A stretch of 64,000 nucleotides of DNA from Congeria kusceri. Its lineage: Eukaryota; Mollusca; Bivalvia; Myida; Dreissenidae. The notes beneath the pieces are model-generated. The model made no database searches, was not told the origin of the DNA, and saw nothing but the letters and a program-made list of their open reading frames with translations. The stretch spans positions 34,615,426-34,679,425 of the forward strand of contig CM051036.1 of assembly GCA_027627225.1 (NCBI GenBank), given 5' to 3'. Shown in pieces: positions 48,254 to 59,406 of the stretch (position 1 is the stretch's first letter; every line of letters begins with the position of its first letter). Both the position numbers and the translations under genes were made by a program.

Positions 48254-49060
48254 ATGGAAAACAACCAATCGAATCGACGAATGGATTGGGTATCAAAGGA
48301 TTTAAATTCGGCTTTTAAACGTTTCAAGAACCATGCGAATTGTATGTTTAAAGGTCCCAACGCCAATAAGACTGAGGAAGTACAATGTAATTACCTCATG
48401 ATATGGGTAGGAGACAAAGGACGCAATATTTATTCCACATGGAATTTAGCAGATGGAGCTGACAAAGTGTTAAAAACTTACTATGACAAATTCGAGGAAT
48501 ATTGTAACCAAAGGTGAACATTATTTATGAAAAATTTGTTCAAGAACCGTGTTCAGAAAGAGGAGGAACCTTTCGAACAGTTTGTCACAGAGTTGAAAAC
48601 TTTGATTAAAGACTGTGCCAATCCATGTGACCTTCATGAAGACTTGACACGCGATCACATTGTATTTGGCGTAAAATCAAGCAAAATCCGTGAAAAGCTG
48701 ATCATGGAAGGTTCAAACTTGACCCTGGGAAAAACGCTGGATATTGCGTACACGCAGGAACTGGGTCAGACACAAGCACAGGCGATTGGACAGCAACAAC
48801 CACAACCCGTGGACGCTGTACACAACAGAGGACGTGGACGCGGATTAGGGCGTCAACGCGGAACGCATCAACGAACGGAGAGGAGCGCCGGAAACGACCG
48901 ACGGACGCAGAATACATGCGGACAATGTGGCAACCACAAGCGAAGAGACATACGTGACTGTCCAGCTAGGGGACAACAATGCCACAAGTGCAATAAACTG
49001 AACCATTTTCAGAAAATGTGCAAAATCAGTGCATCAAGTGAGCGGCGACGATCGCTGTAG
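48254..49060 (+). pseudogene. Gypsy gag with two zinc knuckles, one in-frame stop
   Basis: Capsid-like region (LKTYYDKFEEYC, then MKNLFKNR and EPFEQFVTELKTLIKDC) followed by a Gln-rich/Arg-rich linker and CGQCGNHKRRDIRDC / CHKCNKLNHFQKMC knuckles. A TGA at 48515-48517 interrupts the frame without a shift. Pol must be read in another frame after 49060. Confidence 0.82.
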
Positions 49061-49149
49061 AAATGATACCAGTGCAGATGACAGTTTCTACGTAGATACG
49101 GTAAAAGGTTTTATTTCTAGACCTGACCAAATCTTCATATAAACGATAT

Positions 49150-49476
49150 AGGTTCCTAAACTAATTGCATTTCCAAAACTGATTTTCAAAAGCTTAACAG
49201 AAAGCACCCATTAGAACCAACAAATATGCACCTTACGTCGTACACAGGTGAACGATTGCGAGTTATCGGCAAAATCAGGTTAAATTGCAGCTACAAAGAT
49301 ACAGCGATAGCAACTGATTTCTTTGTTGTTGATAGGAATGCCCCACCCCTCCTTGGTCTCACAACATCGCTAGCATTAAACTTAATCAAGTTAACCTACT
49401 CAGTAGACCAATCCCACACAGGACCTGAACTTGACAAAGCGACTGTATTACGAGAATACAGTGACCTGTTCAACGG
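49150..49476 (+). pseudogene. Gypsy protease-to-RT linker fragment
   Basis: PTNMHLTSYTGERL, DFFVVDRNAPPLLGL and LREYSDLFNG blocks match the end of the aspartic protease and linker of K02A2.6-type Gypsy elements. The catalytic DTG is absent, apparently lost between 49100 and 49160. The frame is cut at the insertion at 49490. Confidence 0.7.
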
Positions 49477-49489
49477 AAAATGGTTATTT

Positions 49490-50634
49490 ATGTATTGTCC
49501 TAAGTGTAGATAAGGTCACAAGCATGGGCGTACTAGCACATCATGGCGAAGAAAGATAAGTAAGACACCTTACGAGTGAAAAAGGGCATTTATTCAAAAT
49601 GCCATACGCTGGAAATCCCCTGCCTATCGGAAATACATTCGATCGCCAATCACACCCCTGTCCGTTCCCATTTAACCCCTGGACTCTACAATGCCATTTT
49701 GGTTGCACATTTGTTAATCAGATCATTGAAAACAGAGTATAGTTCATTGTCATCTCCAGCTCGTTATCCTTTTACCTTCAAAAATTTACAATTTTGGTGA
49801 AACACTGGACTTACGGTTTAAGGCAGCAGTCTTCAGTGTACATTTAGCATGAACACTTTACTAGGTCCCTGTTCACTGGACTGACGGTTTAAGGCAGCAG
49901 TCTTTAGTGTACAATTTCAACCTATGTGTTTCTGTTGTTAATACCTTTTTATAATAAGTTTCACAGTGTTCGTTGTATATAACATGTGTATTTGCTAGGT
50001 TTATGTATATTTGTTTACATTTATTGTACTATCTGTTTTTCTGACCCATTAGGTATATAGGTTGTACATTTTATTCTCTGTGGATATCAGCTGATACCAC
50101 CTTAACATGTTTATCGTCATATTTTGTTTTACACAAATGCAGTTATGATTTCCATTTTTATGTTTTAGTTATGTATGTTGTTCCACTTTTTTCTCATGCG
50201 TATATTATCTCATTGATAATAATTGTTATGTGTGGTGTTTGCTCTTTTACCATGCAGATTTGATCTCAATTTTTATAATTGTTTTTGTATGTTTTTTACT
50301 CATTCAACCTCTCTCGGCATTTTTGGTGTTGACGTTTTAGTCAGCTGCCATCTATGTCTCCTTTGCATAATCTTGTTTTTGGTCACAGCTTGGTTTATCT
50401 GAGCGGAGTCGTTCCTCCTTGTGGCGGTTTTTAGGCTGCCCAATACAATAAAATGTAATATAATACTGAAGTACATCTTCAGTATTATATTACATTTTAT
50501 TGTATTTTGTATCAGAATTATATAACGTTTTATGGCATTTTGAATAAATGCCCTTTTTCACTCCCGTCCTAGAGATGGTGTAACTAGAACCCGTACTATA
50601 TAGTACAATGACATAAGAAAGTTTATGTAGCCAT
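49490..50634. mobile_element. 1.15-kb insertion with inverted ends and LINE-like 3' sequence
   Basis: Bracketed by AAAATGGTTATTT (49477-49489) and AAAATGTTATTT (50635-50646), a target duplication of 12-13 bp with one base difference. A 33-bp sequence at 49574-49606 (starting GAGTGAAAAAGGGC) recurs inverted at 50531-50563. Two 60-bp direct units (gacggtttaaggcagcagtc) lie near 49810 and 49870. 'tgtggcggtttttaggctgcc' followed by 'caatacaataaaatgtaat' looks like a retrotransposon 3' end. Confidence 0.6.
50442..50506. repeat. Perfect 30-bp inverted repeat (hairpin)
   Basis: Arms 50442-50471 and 50477-50506 are exact complements (AATACAATAAAATGTAATAT... to ...CTGAAG), separated by 5 nt (tacat). 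It sits at the 3' tail of the inserted segment. Confidence 0.9.
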
Positions 50635-50637
50635 AAA

Positions 50638-51879
50638 ATGTTATTTCCCGGAACATGTTCATTGCACTTACAAGAGAACGCAATCCCCGTGGTGTGCCCC
50701 CCACCCCCGATAAAATTCCCAATTGGGTTACAGGATAAATTGAAACAGGAACTTGATAGCATAGTTGAAAACCAGACCATCTGTAAAGTTACAGAACCGA
50801 CACGCTGGGCCAATTCATTAGTTTGTGTGCAAAACCCCAACGGAAACATTATAATATGTTTAGCCCCAAAGTATCTTAACGACAACATACAAAGATCTCA
50901 TTACCCAATGCGTTTCATCGACGATATAACGTCAACATTGTCAGGCGCAAAGTACTTCAGCGTACTAGATGCGACAAAAGGTTACTGGTCAATAAAATTA
51001 GACCGAGAATCATCTTATTTGGCAACATTCAACACAGTATTCGGACAGTATCGATATTTAAGGCTACCGATGGGTATTCGAAGTAGCCAGGACATTTTCC
51101 AACGGAAAATAGTCGAGACGTTCGACGGATGTCCGGGTGTGACATCAATCTGTGACGATGTGTTAGTGTTCGGAAATACGCGCGAAATTCATGACAGAAA
51201 TCTAATAAAAGCGCCAGCAAAGGCCAGAGAAGCTGGATTAGGATTTAATCCAGATAAATTACGGATATGGTTGACGTCAGTGAAATATTACAGACATGTG
51301 ATAAGTGCGGACGGACTGAAACCGGACCCTGATAAAATCACTGCTATCCTAAACACGAGAAACCCTCCTTACCGAGCAGAACTCGAAACGTTACTCGGGC
51401 TAGTTACGTACTTTACAAAATTTACCCCAAATCTAGCCGTGATAACAAGCCCCATGCGAGCTTTATTGCGCAAAGACGTATAATACCAATGGAATTCTGC
51501 GAAAGACGAAGCTTTTCACAAGGTGAAAACTGCTATTACGAAAGCTCCAGTACTCGCGTTCTATGACCCAAATAAACCAGTTAGGTTGCAAGTGGGCGCT
51601 TCCTCCAAAGGACTTGGAGTATGTTGCTTGCAAGATGGGAAACCGATTGCATACGCATCCAAGACATTAACACCCGCAGAGACGGCTTATGCTCAACTAG
51701 AAAAAGAGATGCTTGCAATACTATTCGGTTGCACTAGGTTCAAACACTGTAAACCAATTGAATAAATCATGAAGAAACCCCTGTGTAGTGCCCCGCCTAG
51801 ACTGAGTCGTTTACTGTTACATTTACAGAATTTCGACCTACAGGTTACAAATAACAAGGGAAAGAACATTCCGTTTGGA
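50638..51879 (+). pseudogene. Gypsy reverse transcriptase and RNase H, broken
   Basis: RT blocks: LDATKGYWSIKLD, ATFNTVFGQYRYLRLPMGI, SICDDVLVFGNT (catalytic DD kept), ISADGLKPDPDKI. An in-frame TAA at 51481-51483 precedes the RNase H-like part, which has QVGASSKGLG where an Asp is expected at the Gly, then IAYASKTLT and QLEKEMLAI. A deletion and TAA occur at about 51765, then MKKPLCSAPPRL and NNKGKNIPF. The reading frame then meets the inserted 462-bp element. Confidence 0.82.
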
Positions 51880-52341
51880 GGTTACGCATGCGCAAATAAA
51901 TTCCTTCTTTGTTACATATAAAATATTCAAAGTTTGATCTCAATTTTCACCTTGACCAAGCTGCTTTCCAACATATCACCATACATTGTTGGAAAGATAA
52001 GGCCATAACCTTTTGAAAAAACAGCATGTCAAAAATCTCTATGCGTTGTAACTCAAAATATTCACCTTAGAATAAATACACCGGTTTTGACAGGCATAGG
52101 GGCTGCCATTTTGTGCATGAATACATGGGCCAAAAGTTATGAAGCTGGGAACCACTAAGACAAAGAAGTGCCTAAAACTGTCTCTTTTTCTTATTTCTTA
52201 CATATATACCATAAACTTGATACCAAAACATATAATTTCAATTGTATTTTACTAATCATATGCATTTTACACTGAACCCTTTGTGTTTATTATCTAACTG
52301 TAACCCTGAGGATGTGACTTCCGTTTTGGTGTAATTTGACC
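51880..52341 (-). mobile_element. Solo 462-bp GGTTA...GACC element, target duplication TGGA
   Basis: Starts GGTTACGCATGCGC and ends TAATTTGACC; TGGA flanks it on both sides (51876-51879 and 52342-52345). Removing element plus one TGGA rejoins the Gypsy pol frame exactly (…NIPF to GDALSR…). In reverse orientation it aligns throughout with 22393-22849, the repeat that precedes the second His-Cys-box endonuclease. It has no gene of its own. Confidence 0.85.
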
Positions 52342-52668
52342 TGGAGATGCGCTAAGCAGGAAGAACGTAACAGACACGTATCCCGACCTAATTACTGGAC
52401 TAGACAGTCTGGTACACACTGTACTTAAATCACTACCTGTAAGCGATGCGAAACTTCTACAGGTAAGAACTGAGACACAGATTGACAACCAATTACAGAC
52501 ATTGATTGACGTCATTCAACGCGGATGGCCAGAAAAAAGACAAGACTGTCCAAAGACAATTCTAGATTTCTGGAATCATAGAGACGAACTGTCTTAAGGA
52601 GACAACATTGTTTTCAAAGGTCAAAAAATCATAATCCCAACAACAATGAGATCGGACATGATCGCCAT
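52342..52668 (+). pseudogene. Gypsy pol fragment between RNase H and integrase
   Basis: Open in one frame from GDALSRKN through LQTLIDVIQRGWPEKR and ILDFWNHRDELS, then a TAA at about 52595 and GDNIVFKGQKIIIP. It matches the linker before the integrase zinc finger, and stops where repeat DNA begins at about 52669. Confidence 0.75.
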
Positions 52669-53037
52669 GACTGTCTTATGTCGTCATATTCGTGTTGTCT
52701 TGTTCAGGATTGTCTTATTATGTCAAAAATACGTGTTATTATGTTAAAATATTAATTCATCATGTGCTATGATCAGGTGAACTTGTCAATGTAATGTGTT
52801 ATTATGTCAAAACGACATGTCATAATGTTAAACTATTGTTTCATCACGTTCTATGATCAGGTGAACTTGTCAAAAGAATATGTTATTATATCTTTAAACA
52901 TTGTTTATAAGTGGACTCTATCAAAACAAAACACTTATTTATCCAAAACACATATAAGTATTAAAATAGGTAAATAAAACACAAATCAAAAATCAATCTG
53001 ACAAACCCAATAAAATATACTTGGGTCGGGGCTTTTT
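52669..53037. repeat. Repeat DNA at the left edge of the minus-strand Gypsy element
   Basis: Two imperfect ~92-bp units (gtgttattatgtcaaaa...ctatgatcaggtgaacttgtcaa) at about 52720-52900, followed by the repeat that also occurs at 7736-7881. Confidence 0.65.
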
Positions 53038-53854
53038 TTAGGGTAGGTTGCATTTCATTTTTACGATTTCATAGGGTCTGGGATCAAAAGGTGGTGAGAG
53101 TTTGTTCTGTTTTTCTTGTTTGACGAGTACTTTGTCACCGATTTGAAAGTTGGACGTCTTGGCGTTTCTCCGTGTATCTGTGTATCGTTTCATTATTTCT
53201 TTTATTTTATTGTCATTCGATCTAGCTGTAGCATGTTTTCTCGTAGATTTCGGTTTTTGCGGTGCATTTGGTAACTTGATGTTGATTGGTCTATCGTAAA
53301 ATAATTCTGCTGGCGGGAGCTTTGTCGTTGCACGTGGCGTAGCGCGATAGTTGCGTAAATAAGCATACATGTCTTGTTTCCATGATGCATTTTGAGTATG
53401 CGCTGCTCTGATTGATTTGCTGACTGAACGCATAAATCTTTCACATTCCCCGTTTGCTTGCGGCCACATAGGTGTGATCTTGCGGTGTTTAAATCTAAGA
53501 TATTCGGCGAATTGTGCGAATATGTGAGAGTTTATGGGAGGACCATTGTCACTTTTCAGCGTTTTCGGAACACCAAATTCCGAGAAAATTTTGTCTAGCA
53601 CAGGAATCACTGCGTTCGCGTTGACTAAGCTTATTATTTCGACTTGGAAATCTCGAGTAGTCGTCGATCAGCACTAACAGATATTTTCCATCAGGAAAAG
53701 GTCCGCAAAAGTCTAAGCTAACTTCATCAAACACGTTTTCTTGCATTGAACTCATTTTGAGTGGCTCTGGAACATTTTTGTATACTGAAGCTAAGCAAGG
53801 TATGAAACTTTGGCATGTGTCTTCAACCAATTTATCAATTCCGGGGAAATACAC
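53038..53854 (-). pseudogene. Gypsy integrase, one frameshift, C-terminus cut
   Basis: Core triad visible: Asp in DFCGPFPDG (about 53720), Asp in LKSDNGPP (about 53550), Glu in NGECERF (about 53450). The two parts are in different frames, joined near 53640. The C-terminal part has QIGDKVLVKQEK and FDPRPYEIV, then ends in repeat DNA. Confidence 0.82.
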
Positions 53855-54136
53855 CTTTTGTCGAAGTAGTTGTTTTGTTCGAACTATTCCTTGGTGACCT
53901 TTCGTGTGCGATCGATATGACTTTCTTTTGCAGTGATTTGGGTATAACCCGTTTGGATTCGTGAATCAAAACTTCACTTTGATTTACAGCTGTCACGGAT
54001 AGGTTATTTCTGCAGCGTGCGAGAGTGTCAAGTGTGCTGTCTTATTTTTATGATTTATTCCATGTGTCGTTTTTTACATTCAAGATTGCAGTTTGTAGGT
54101 CAGTGTCCTTGGACGTTTCACGAACAATTTCCAGTG

Positions 54137-55493
54137 TCATTGCTTTTGGTACGTTGTGATGTATGATGAATGACAGGTATAGTGACATGTGTGAAATTTG
54201 GTAAGTTGTGGGTGTCGACTCAGGTAATCCAAAATGTTTGAATCTCCTGGTTTGAATACGACCTTGAAGTCATAGGCTTGAAGTCTCATTCTCCAGCGTT
54301 CTAGTCGAGCAAGGGGTTTTGATTTCGGATTGCTGTAGATGTTTTCCAAAGCTTTTGCATCTGTGATTAGCACAAATTTGTGTCCAAATAAGGATATGTG
54401 CTCATAGAAGTGCAAGGCTTTCCTTTTCTGTCTGTGAGTAGCGTTTCTCTACGTCGGTCAGCGATTTGCTTGCGTAGCAGACGACTTTTCCTTCCTGTAA
54501 CATTATTGCTGCAATTCCCACAGGGCTTGCGTCTACTATTACTTGTGTCTCCTTCTTAGGATCAAAATAGGTCATCACTGTTTCACTACTCAGTATTGAT
54601 GTCAACAATTCAAATGCATTTTGTTCATCAGCATTCCATTTCCATTTTGCATTTTGGCGTGTCAGATTGCGCAAAGGTTATGTAATTGTTGAGTAGTTCG
54701 GTATGAACCTTGAAACGTAGTTTTTCATAGCCAGGAAGCTTCTTACTTCCGATACGGTTTGTTGGCGGTGGAGAAGATTGAGCTTGTTTCGCATTTCTCG
54801 GGAACAGGCGACATGCCGTTTTCCTCAAAAACGTAGCCGTATAATTCTAACGTTCGTTTGTTGAATTCACACTTTGCTTTGTTTAGTGTCAGATGTTTGT
54901 TTTGGAGTATTTGTAGAGTTGCCTCGAGTCTCATGTTGTGCTCAGACTCCGTACGACCGAACACAATTATATCACCACCAATGTTTCGAACTCCCTCAAG
55001 TCCTTCTAAGGCTGTACGCAAGGCATTTTGGAATATTTTGCTAGCGCACGTAATTCCGAAGTTGAGACGGTTGTAACGTATTATCCTAGATGTGTCGTAA
55101 ACGTCGTTACGTTGCGAGACGATTGCTGATAAATCCAGCTGATGATATCATTGGTTTAGATCTAACTTGCTATACACTTTGGCAACGTTCAGATCCAGGA
55201 TCATATCATCTTTTGTGGGTATGATGTGACGCGTGCGTTTGATTGCCTCGTTTGGAAGTCGCAAACTACACAAATACGTACTTCGTTCGGCTTGCTTTTC
55301 GGTTTTTGGTGCTACAACGATAGGCGAGACCCAGTTTGTTGGCCCATCGACACGTTCCGTTCTATGATGTCTAGGTCTTCAAGACGTTTGATTTCATTCT
55401 CAACTTGCTGTCCGAGATGAAATGGTATGCATCTGTGTGGTTGCGTAACAGGTTGGACTGTGTCATCTACGTGTAACTCGACTTTCACGTCCT
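54137..55493 (-). pseudogene. Gypsy reverse transcriptase and RNase H, broken
   Basis: RT: GLEGVRNIGGDIIVFGRTES, where the usual DD active-site pair reads GD, then LNKAKCEF and LYGYVFEENGMSP. Upstream blocks at 55500-55150 (CIPFHLGQQVENEI, then NEVR-like) are interrupted by stops. RNase H: VIVDASPVGIAAIML, VCYASKSLTDVEKRYSQTEK, then in another frame FVLITDAKALENIY and LERWRMRLQAYDF. The active-site change and shifts make it inactive. Confidence 0.82.
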
Positions 55494-55899
55494 TCAGTTT
55501 GCCGATTCCCGTAAATACCTTCGAGTATTGTTGAATAAATCATCTACGTTGGTTGATTGCACAACGTTGATTTCGGGAATGACTTGTAGGTCAACAGCAG
55601 TCGTATAGCTCATAAGATTGCCGCTTTTACCTTTTGAAACGTATAGTGGAGCAGTAGTCATTTTGTGTTGTGTTTCAAATGTGCCTTGAAATCTTCCAAG
55701 CAATTTCACTGTCTCGTCCGCACCATATGCATACACTTTTGTGTCCGTTTTGCATAGCTTTGCCTTGGTTGTCATAGCATTGTATTTCGTCGATGACATT
55801 TATCGAACTTCCGGTGTCTACCAAAATTCTAAGTGTCTGATTGTTCAGCTGTACATTAAATTTTGGTATTGACGATACTGCATTCACGTGTTCACTCAA
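55494..55899 (-). pseudogene. Gypsy aspartic protease, frameshifted
   Basis: LRILVDTGSSINVIDE holds the catalytic DTG. The rest of the domain (YNAMTTKAKL, VYAYGADETVKLLG, APLYVSKGKSGNLM) continues in another frame from about 55790. Confidence 0.8.
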
Positions 55900-55965
55900 T
55901 CCGAATGAGTAGGCTACTGTTTGGGTGTCACTTTCACAGCTACTGTCGTCACTGTATCTAAAGTC

Positions 55966-56743
55966 CTAAACATTGTGAATGTTTTGTTTTGGCTTTGTGC
56001 TTCTTTTCTTTGCACGGCAAACAACTTCGAAATGATTTCTTTTGTGGCAGAAATTACATTGCTTTCCTTCAGCAGGACATTTTGAGTTCTTGTGTGGATA
56101 ATCTTGACCACAGTTTCTACATTTTGTCACTTTTCTGGAGTTTGATGTATACCTCTTTTGAAATATTGGAGATTTTCGATTTTGTGATGATTTTTGTTTT
56201 TTGATTGCATTCGTTTCTACAGATTTCTTCTCGATTTCTAACGCATGTTTGTCCGATAATTCAAGAGCTCGTGCTTCTTTTAGTAGGTCATCCAGCGACA
56301 TTTCCTGTCTCAAAGCTTGTCTTCGCAGCCGTGTAGAAGTACAACCTTGAATAATTTGAGATTTATCAATTCGTAAATTCACATGTTTCTGACAGTTTGC
56401 GTAACCTGGTATGGTAAGTGTCTATGTTTTCGGATGTTTCCTGTTGTGCCTGACGAAATTCGTAGATCTCGCATTCTGTACATTTCTTTGGTGCAAAATA
56501 ATTAGTCAGCTTTGTCTTAGCTTTATCAAAATTGTCACCTGGGTCAGGAAGTGTGTCAAAAACGTCATTTACTTCCTCACCTGCATAGTAAAGAAGTAGT
56601 GCTCTCTTCCGTGTTTCGTCTTTTATGTCCATGCCTACGAGTAGATTTTCTAGGCGTTTACACCATTTCTTCCAACGGGTGTCTACAGCTGGTTCACTCA
56701 CACAAAAACTAGGAAAAACTGGTAATCCTTGTGCCATTGTCAT
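55966..56743 (-). pseudogene. Gypsy gag with zinc knuckles, one frameshift
   Basis: First part: RWKKWCKRLENLL, LLYYAGEEVNDVFDTL, ECEIYEFRQAQQE. Second part, in another frame from about 56380: SQIIQGCTSTRLRRQALR, then CRNCGQDYPHKNSKC and CNFCHKRNHFEVVC knuckles. Confidence 0.85.
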
Positions 56744-56879
56744 TAATGAAACGTCAATTCTATTAATGAATCATTACAATGTCAGCAGGTTATATCCAGC
56801 AAAGTTATTAACTTTTAAATTCCACAGATAAGCGCATGAACAGTTGATATTGCATCTATTATGCAACATTAAGCATCCT

Positions 56880-57082
56880 CGTCGCCATTGTTATGTCCAC
56901 GTGTAGTAGGGTAAACATAAGACGGTTAAGCACTTTTATTATTGTTCTAATTACATGGTGGATACACACACTACTAATGCTACTATTAAACTGGTAAGCC
57001 TTTAGCGCCATCAGAGAGGGCCAGTGAGTAATTAACATAAAGAGGCGGAGCTCTGCTGTGAGTGGCATACAGCTACACTACA
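56880..57082 (-). repeat. Probable 5' LTR of the minus-strand Gypsy element
   Basis: On the minus strand it starts TGTAGTGTAGCTG at 57082 and ends near a CTACACGTGGACAT block, with TGGCGACGAGGAT just inside. The right edge coincides with the resumption of the plus-strand Gypsy pol frame at about 57085. Only one copy is present, so LTR identity is inferred from position. Confidence 0.55.
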
Positions 57083-57084
57083 GA

Positions 57085-57418
57085 GACAATTAAAACCACT
57101 GACAATTGGTGAAAAAGTACGCATTCAGAAAAACAAACGCTGGCTTCCAGCAACGGCTATTTCCCAGCAAAATCAGCACTTGTACAATTTACAAACACCA
57201 GAAGGAAATCGCCGATTTCTCAATCAAAGTGCAGACCTTCAAAATAATCCATCAATACATGAGATACCTATGCCTGGGAGTCAATCAGATAAGAGCACAA
57301 ACTCAGATTTTCCCACAAAACCTTTCGATATTGTGGGAAATTCACAAAAACAACCGGAACTAAACCGTGGTAATTATGTCAGTAGGTTAGGTCGAGAAGT
57401 GAAGCCAAATACCAAATA
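57085..57418 (+). pseudogene. C-terminal tail of the plus-strand Gypsy pol
   Basis: KPLTIGEKVRIQKNKRWLP, YNLQTPEGNRRFLNQS and LGREVKPNTKY match the chromodomain-like/tail region of Gypsy integrases. The frame is interrupted by the TA-flanked element at 57419. Beyond it, 58716-58736 continues the frame to a TAG stop. Confidence 0.7.
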
Positions 57419-58713
57419 CTGTGGAATCACTAATTTTCGAGGTGGTCTAATTTTCGCGCATTGCGCGTGTTTAAGACCACCGCGAATATTTACCGATTTC
57501 GTAGTGTAGCAACACCTTGGGAGCTTACACGTTCGTACAAATATACGTCAGTAATCGTTCGTAAATATATGCAGATAGGCCTATATTTTACGATGCAAAT
57601 GTTTTAAGGAAATGTTTGAATGTTTTCTTCATCGGCTTTCATTCTGATTAATTAATGCATATTTTTCTTTTAAATTCACTTGTGGGCGTTTTCGTAAATT
57701 TTAATGCGGTCATACGCTGCAGATCCGCTAAATCTCGATTCGCGGGGTCCATGAATATAAATATGTATATACATATACACTATAGCCCATTTTCGTGACC
57801 TAGAACATAAACGTAATTAGCTTGCCATTTTCATTGTTGTTAACATCCTAAATGTGTTATATTCATATGTAAAATATTCCATTTGTATATAAAAGTATAG
57901 AGATTTTATATTATTCATTATAATTAATTTCAAATCGCGTATAATCAATTCGAAATCCGAAATGCCTTTTTGAATATTACTGTTCACGTGATGTAAACAC
58001 AAATTCTATTTTACAATTAAACTGCACGTGTATTTCAAGTTAAACCCTTGATCTGCTGAAAAAAACGTGCGAAAATTATGCCGACATGTACAACGTCACG
58101 TCATCCGCATGGAAAGCGTGGGTGCATTGAAAACACTTTGTAGCACAGAGTAAATTGAAATGTTTACCTTTGTATAAGAATTTCGTAACGCATAACAACA
58201 CTATTGTATTTATTTAACACAGTTACGCAAAGGCATAAAATGTGACCACTCGTAATACAATGAGTAAAGGGAACATAAAGATGCTACTGTTCACAAGTTG
58301 ATATTCTGAGTAAAAAATTAGCTCCCGCAATGTGGAGCCGTGATGCGTATTTAAATCGGCACTTAATTAACAACAAGGAGTTAGTTTGATATACACTTGA
58401 TATATTGTATTTATTGTCTCGCCTAAATCTGCGACCACTGTTGTCAATTAAGAGCCTTATCAGGAACTAATATACGTGTTTATTGCAACAAACAAGCTGT
58501 CACAATAGGACCCTTTATTGGCGTTCTGCCTGGTTGGTCGTTTTATTGCATAATTGACACACATATTTTGTGTTAAAACCAAATGATGTTGTTTGTTTTT
58601 TTTTGTTTTTTTTTAAATTTAGATCGTAGTTGCGCAAATTTAAGACCGCGCGAATATGTCCGCGGTCGCAAGTGCGCGAAATTTGTACCCCGCGAATTCA
58701 AGGGATTCCACAG
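57419..58713. mobile_element. TA-flanked TIR element (Tc1/mariner-like, non-autonomous)
   Basis: CTGTGGAATC at the left and GATTCCACAG at the right, flanked by TA at 57417-57418 and 58714-58715. Cleanly inserted in the Gypsy pol tail. The ends also contain 'cgcgaa' and 'aagaccgcgcgaat' blocks in inverted arrangement. No transposase. Confidence 0.78.
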
Positions 58714-58736
58714 TACGCTGGAAATGAGTGGACCAC

Positions 58737-59406
58737 GTAGATTTGTTGATGATTAAAAAAAAAGAGTGCTTACAGTTATTAACTGTGCAGTGGTGAATAT
58801 GTAAATATGTAAATATATCGCATTAGTCGCAGTAAGATTACAAGATTTAATAATGGTACTTTACCAGAATAAATCTGTTAACCAACAAGCAATGATAACT
58901 GTTTATGAGAAACAGACATTAACAAATTCTTACTTTATTCTAGGATGAAGAATATTGATATTGCCAATATATGAGTATATGTTAAAATATATATACAATA
59001 AAACGATAGTTTAAATGAATAAATATTTTATTTCAAAACAAGGGGAATGTTGTATAATGCATGTATTGATTATTCTGCGCATGCTAAGATATTCAGATGC
59101 ATGATTTGATGGAGCAAGCAGTAGATCGAAAATGAAATCAAAATAATTGTCATAATCATGTAAGACCGACAAATACACAAAGGTAACACAAACATATATT
59201 GAAATATACACGAGAATATGTCATTACGTATTAAAATGTATATATACATGTACTATGACAAATGAAAAATCATGCCCTCAACTTGAGAATACAATTATTG
59301 TAAACCCAGTTGTAATTGCTCACGGTCACACACAGTTAAATAGTTTAGTCATTAAGTACATATATGCACAAAAGTCATATTGAATTACCGCGTCGGTAAT
59401 TCTTTT
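58737..59406. other. Intergenic DNA
   Basis: AT-rich, may include the 3' LTR of the plus-strand Gypsy element, not recognised, and the 3' untranslated region of the 172-aa gene. No coding signal. Confidence 0.35.

Larger units (their letters stand above)
53038..57082 (-). mobile_element. Ty3/Gypsy retrotransposon (minus strand), nested and decayed
   Basis: From right to left: probable 5' LTR 57082-56880 (starts TGTAGTGTAGC, followed by TGGCGACGAGGAT, a possible primer-binding site), gag 56743-55966, protease 55899-55494, reverse transcriptase about 55493-54675, RNase H 54674-54137, integrase 53854-53038. Several frameshifts. The 3' LTR is absent, as the coding part is cut by the repeat at 53037. 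Confidence 0.8.
48224..58736 (+). mobile_element. Ty3/Gypsy retrotransposon (plus strand) broken by nested insertions
   Basis: Pieces in order: gag 48254-49060, protease tail 49150-49476, reverse transcriptase and RNase H 50638-51879 and 52342-52668, pol C-terminal tail 57085-57418 and 58716-58736. Inserted into it are a non-LTR-like segment (49490-50634), a 462-bp GGTTA...GACC element (51880-52341), a minus-strand Gypsy element (ending at 57082) and a TA-flanked element (57419-58713). The integrase core is missing, so a deletion accompanied the minus-strand insertion. LTRs were not identified. Confidence 0.8.

Noticed and set aside
49226..49513. Stand-alone retropepsin-like gene
   Set aside because: It is the tail of the Gypsy protease, lacks the catalytic DTG and is cut by an insertion.
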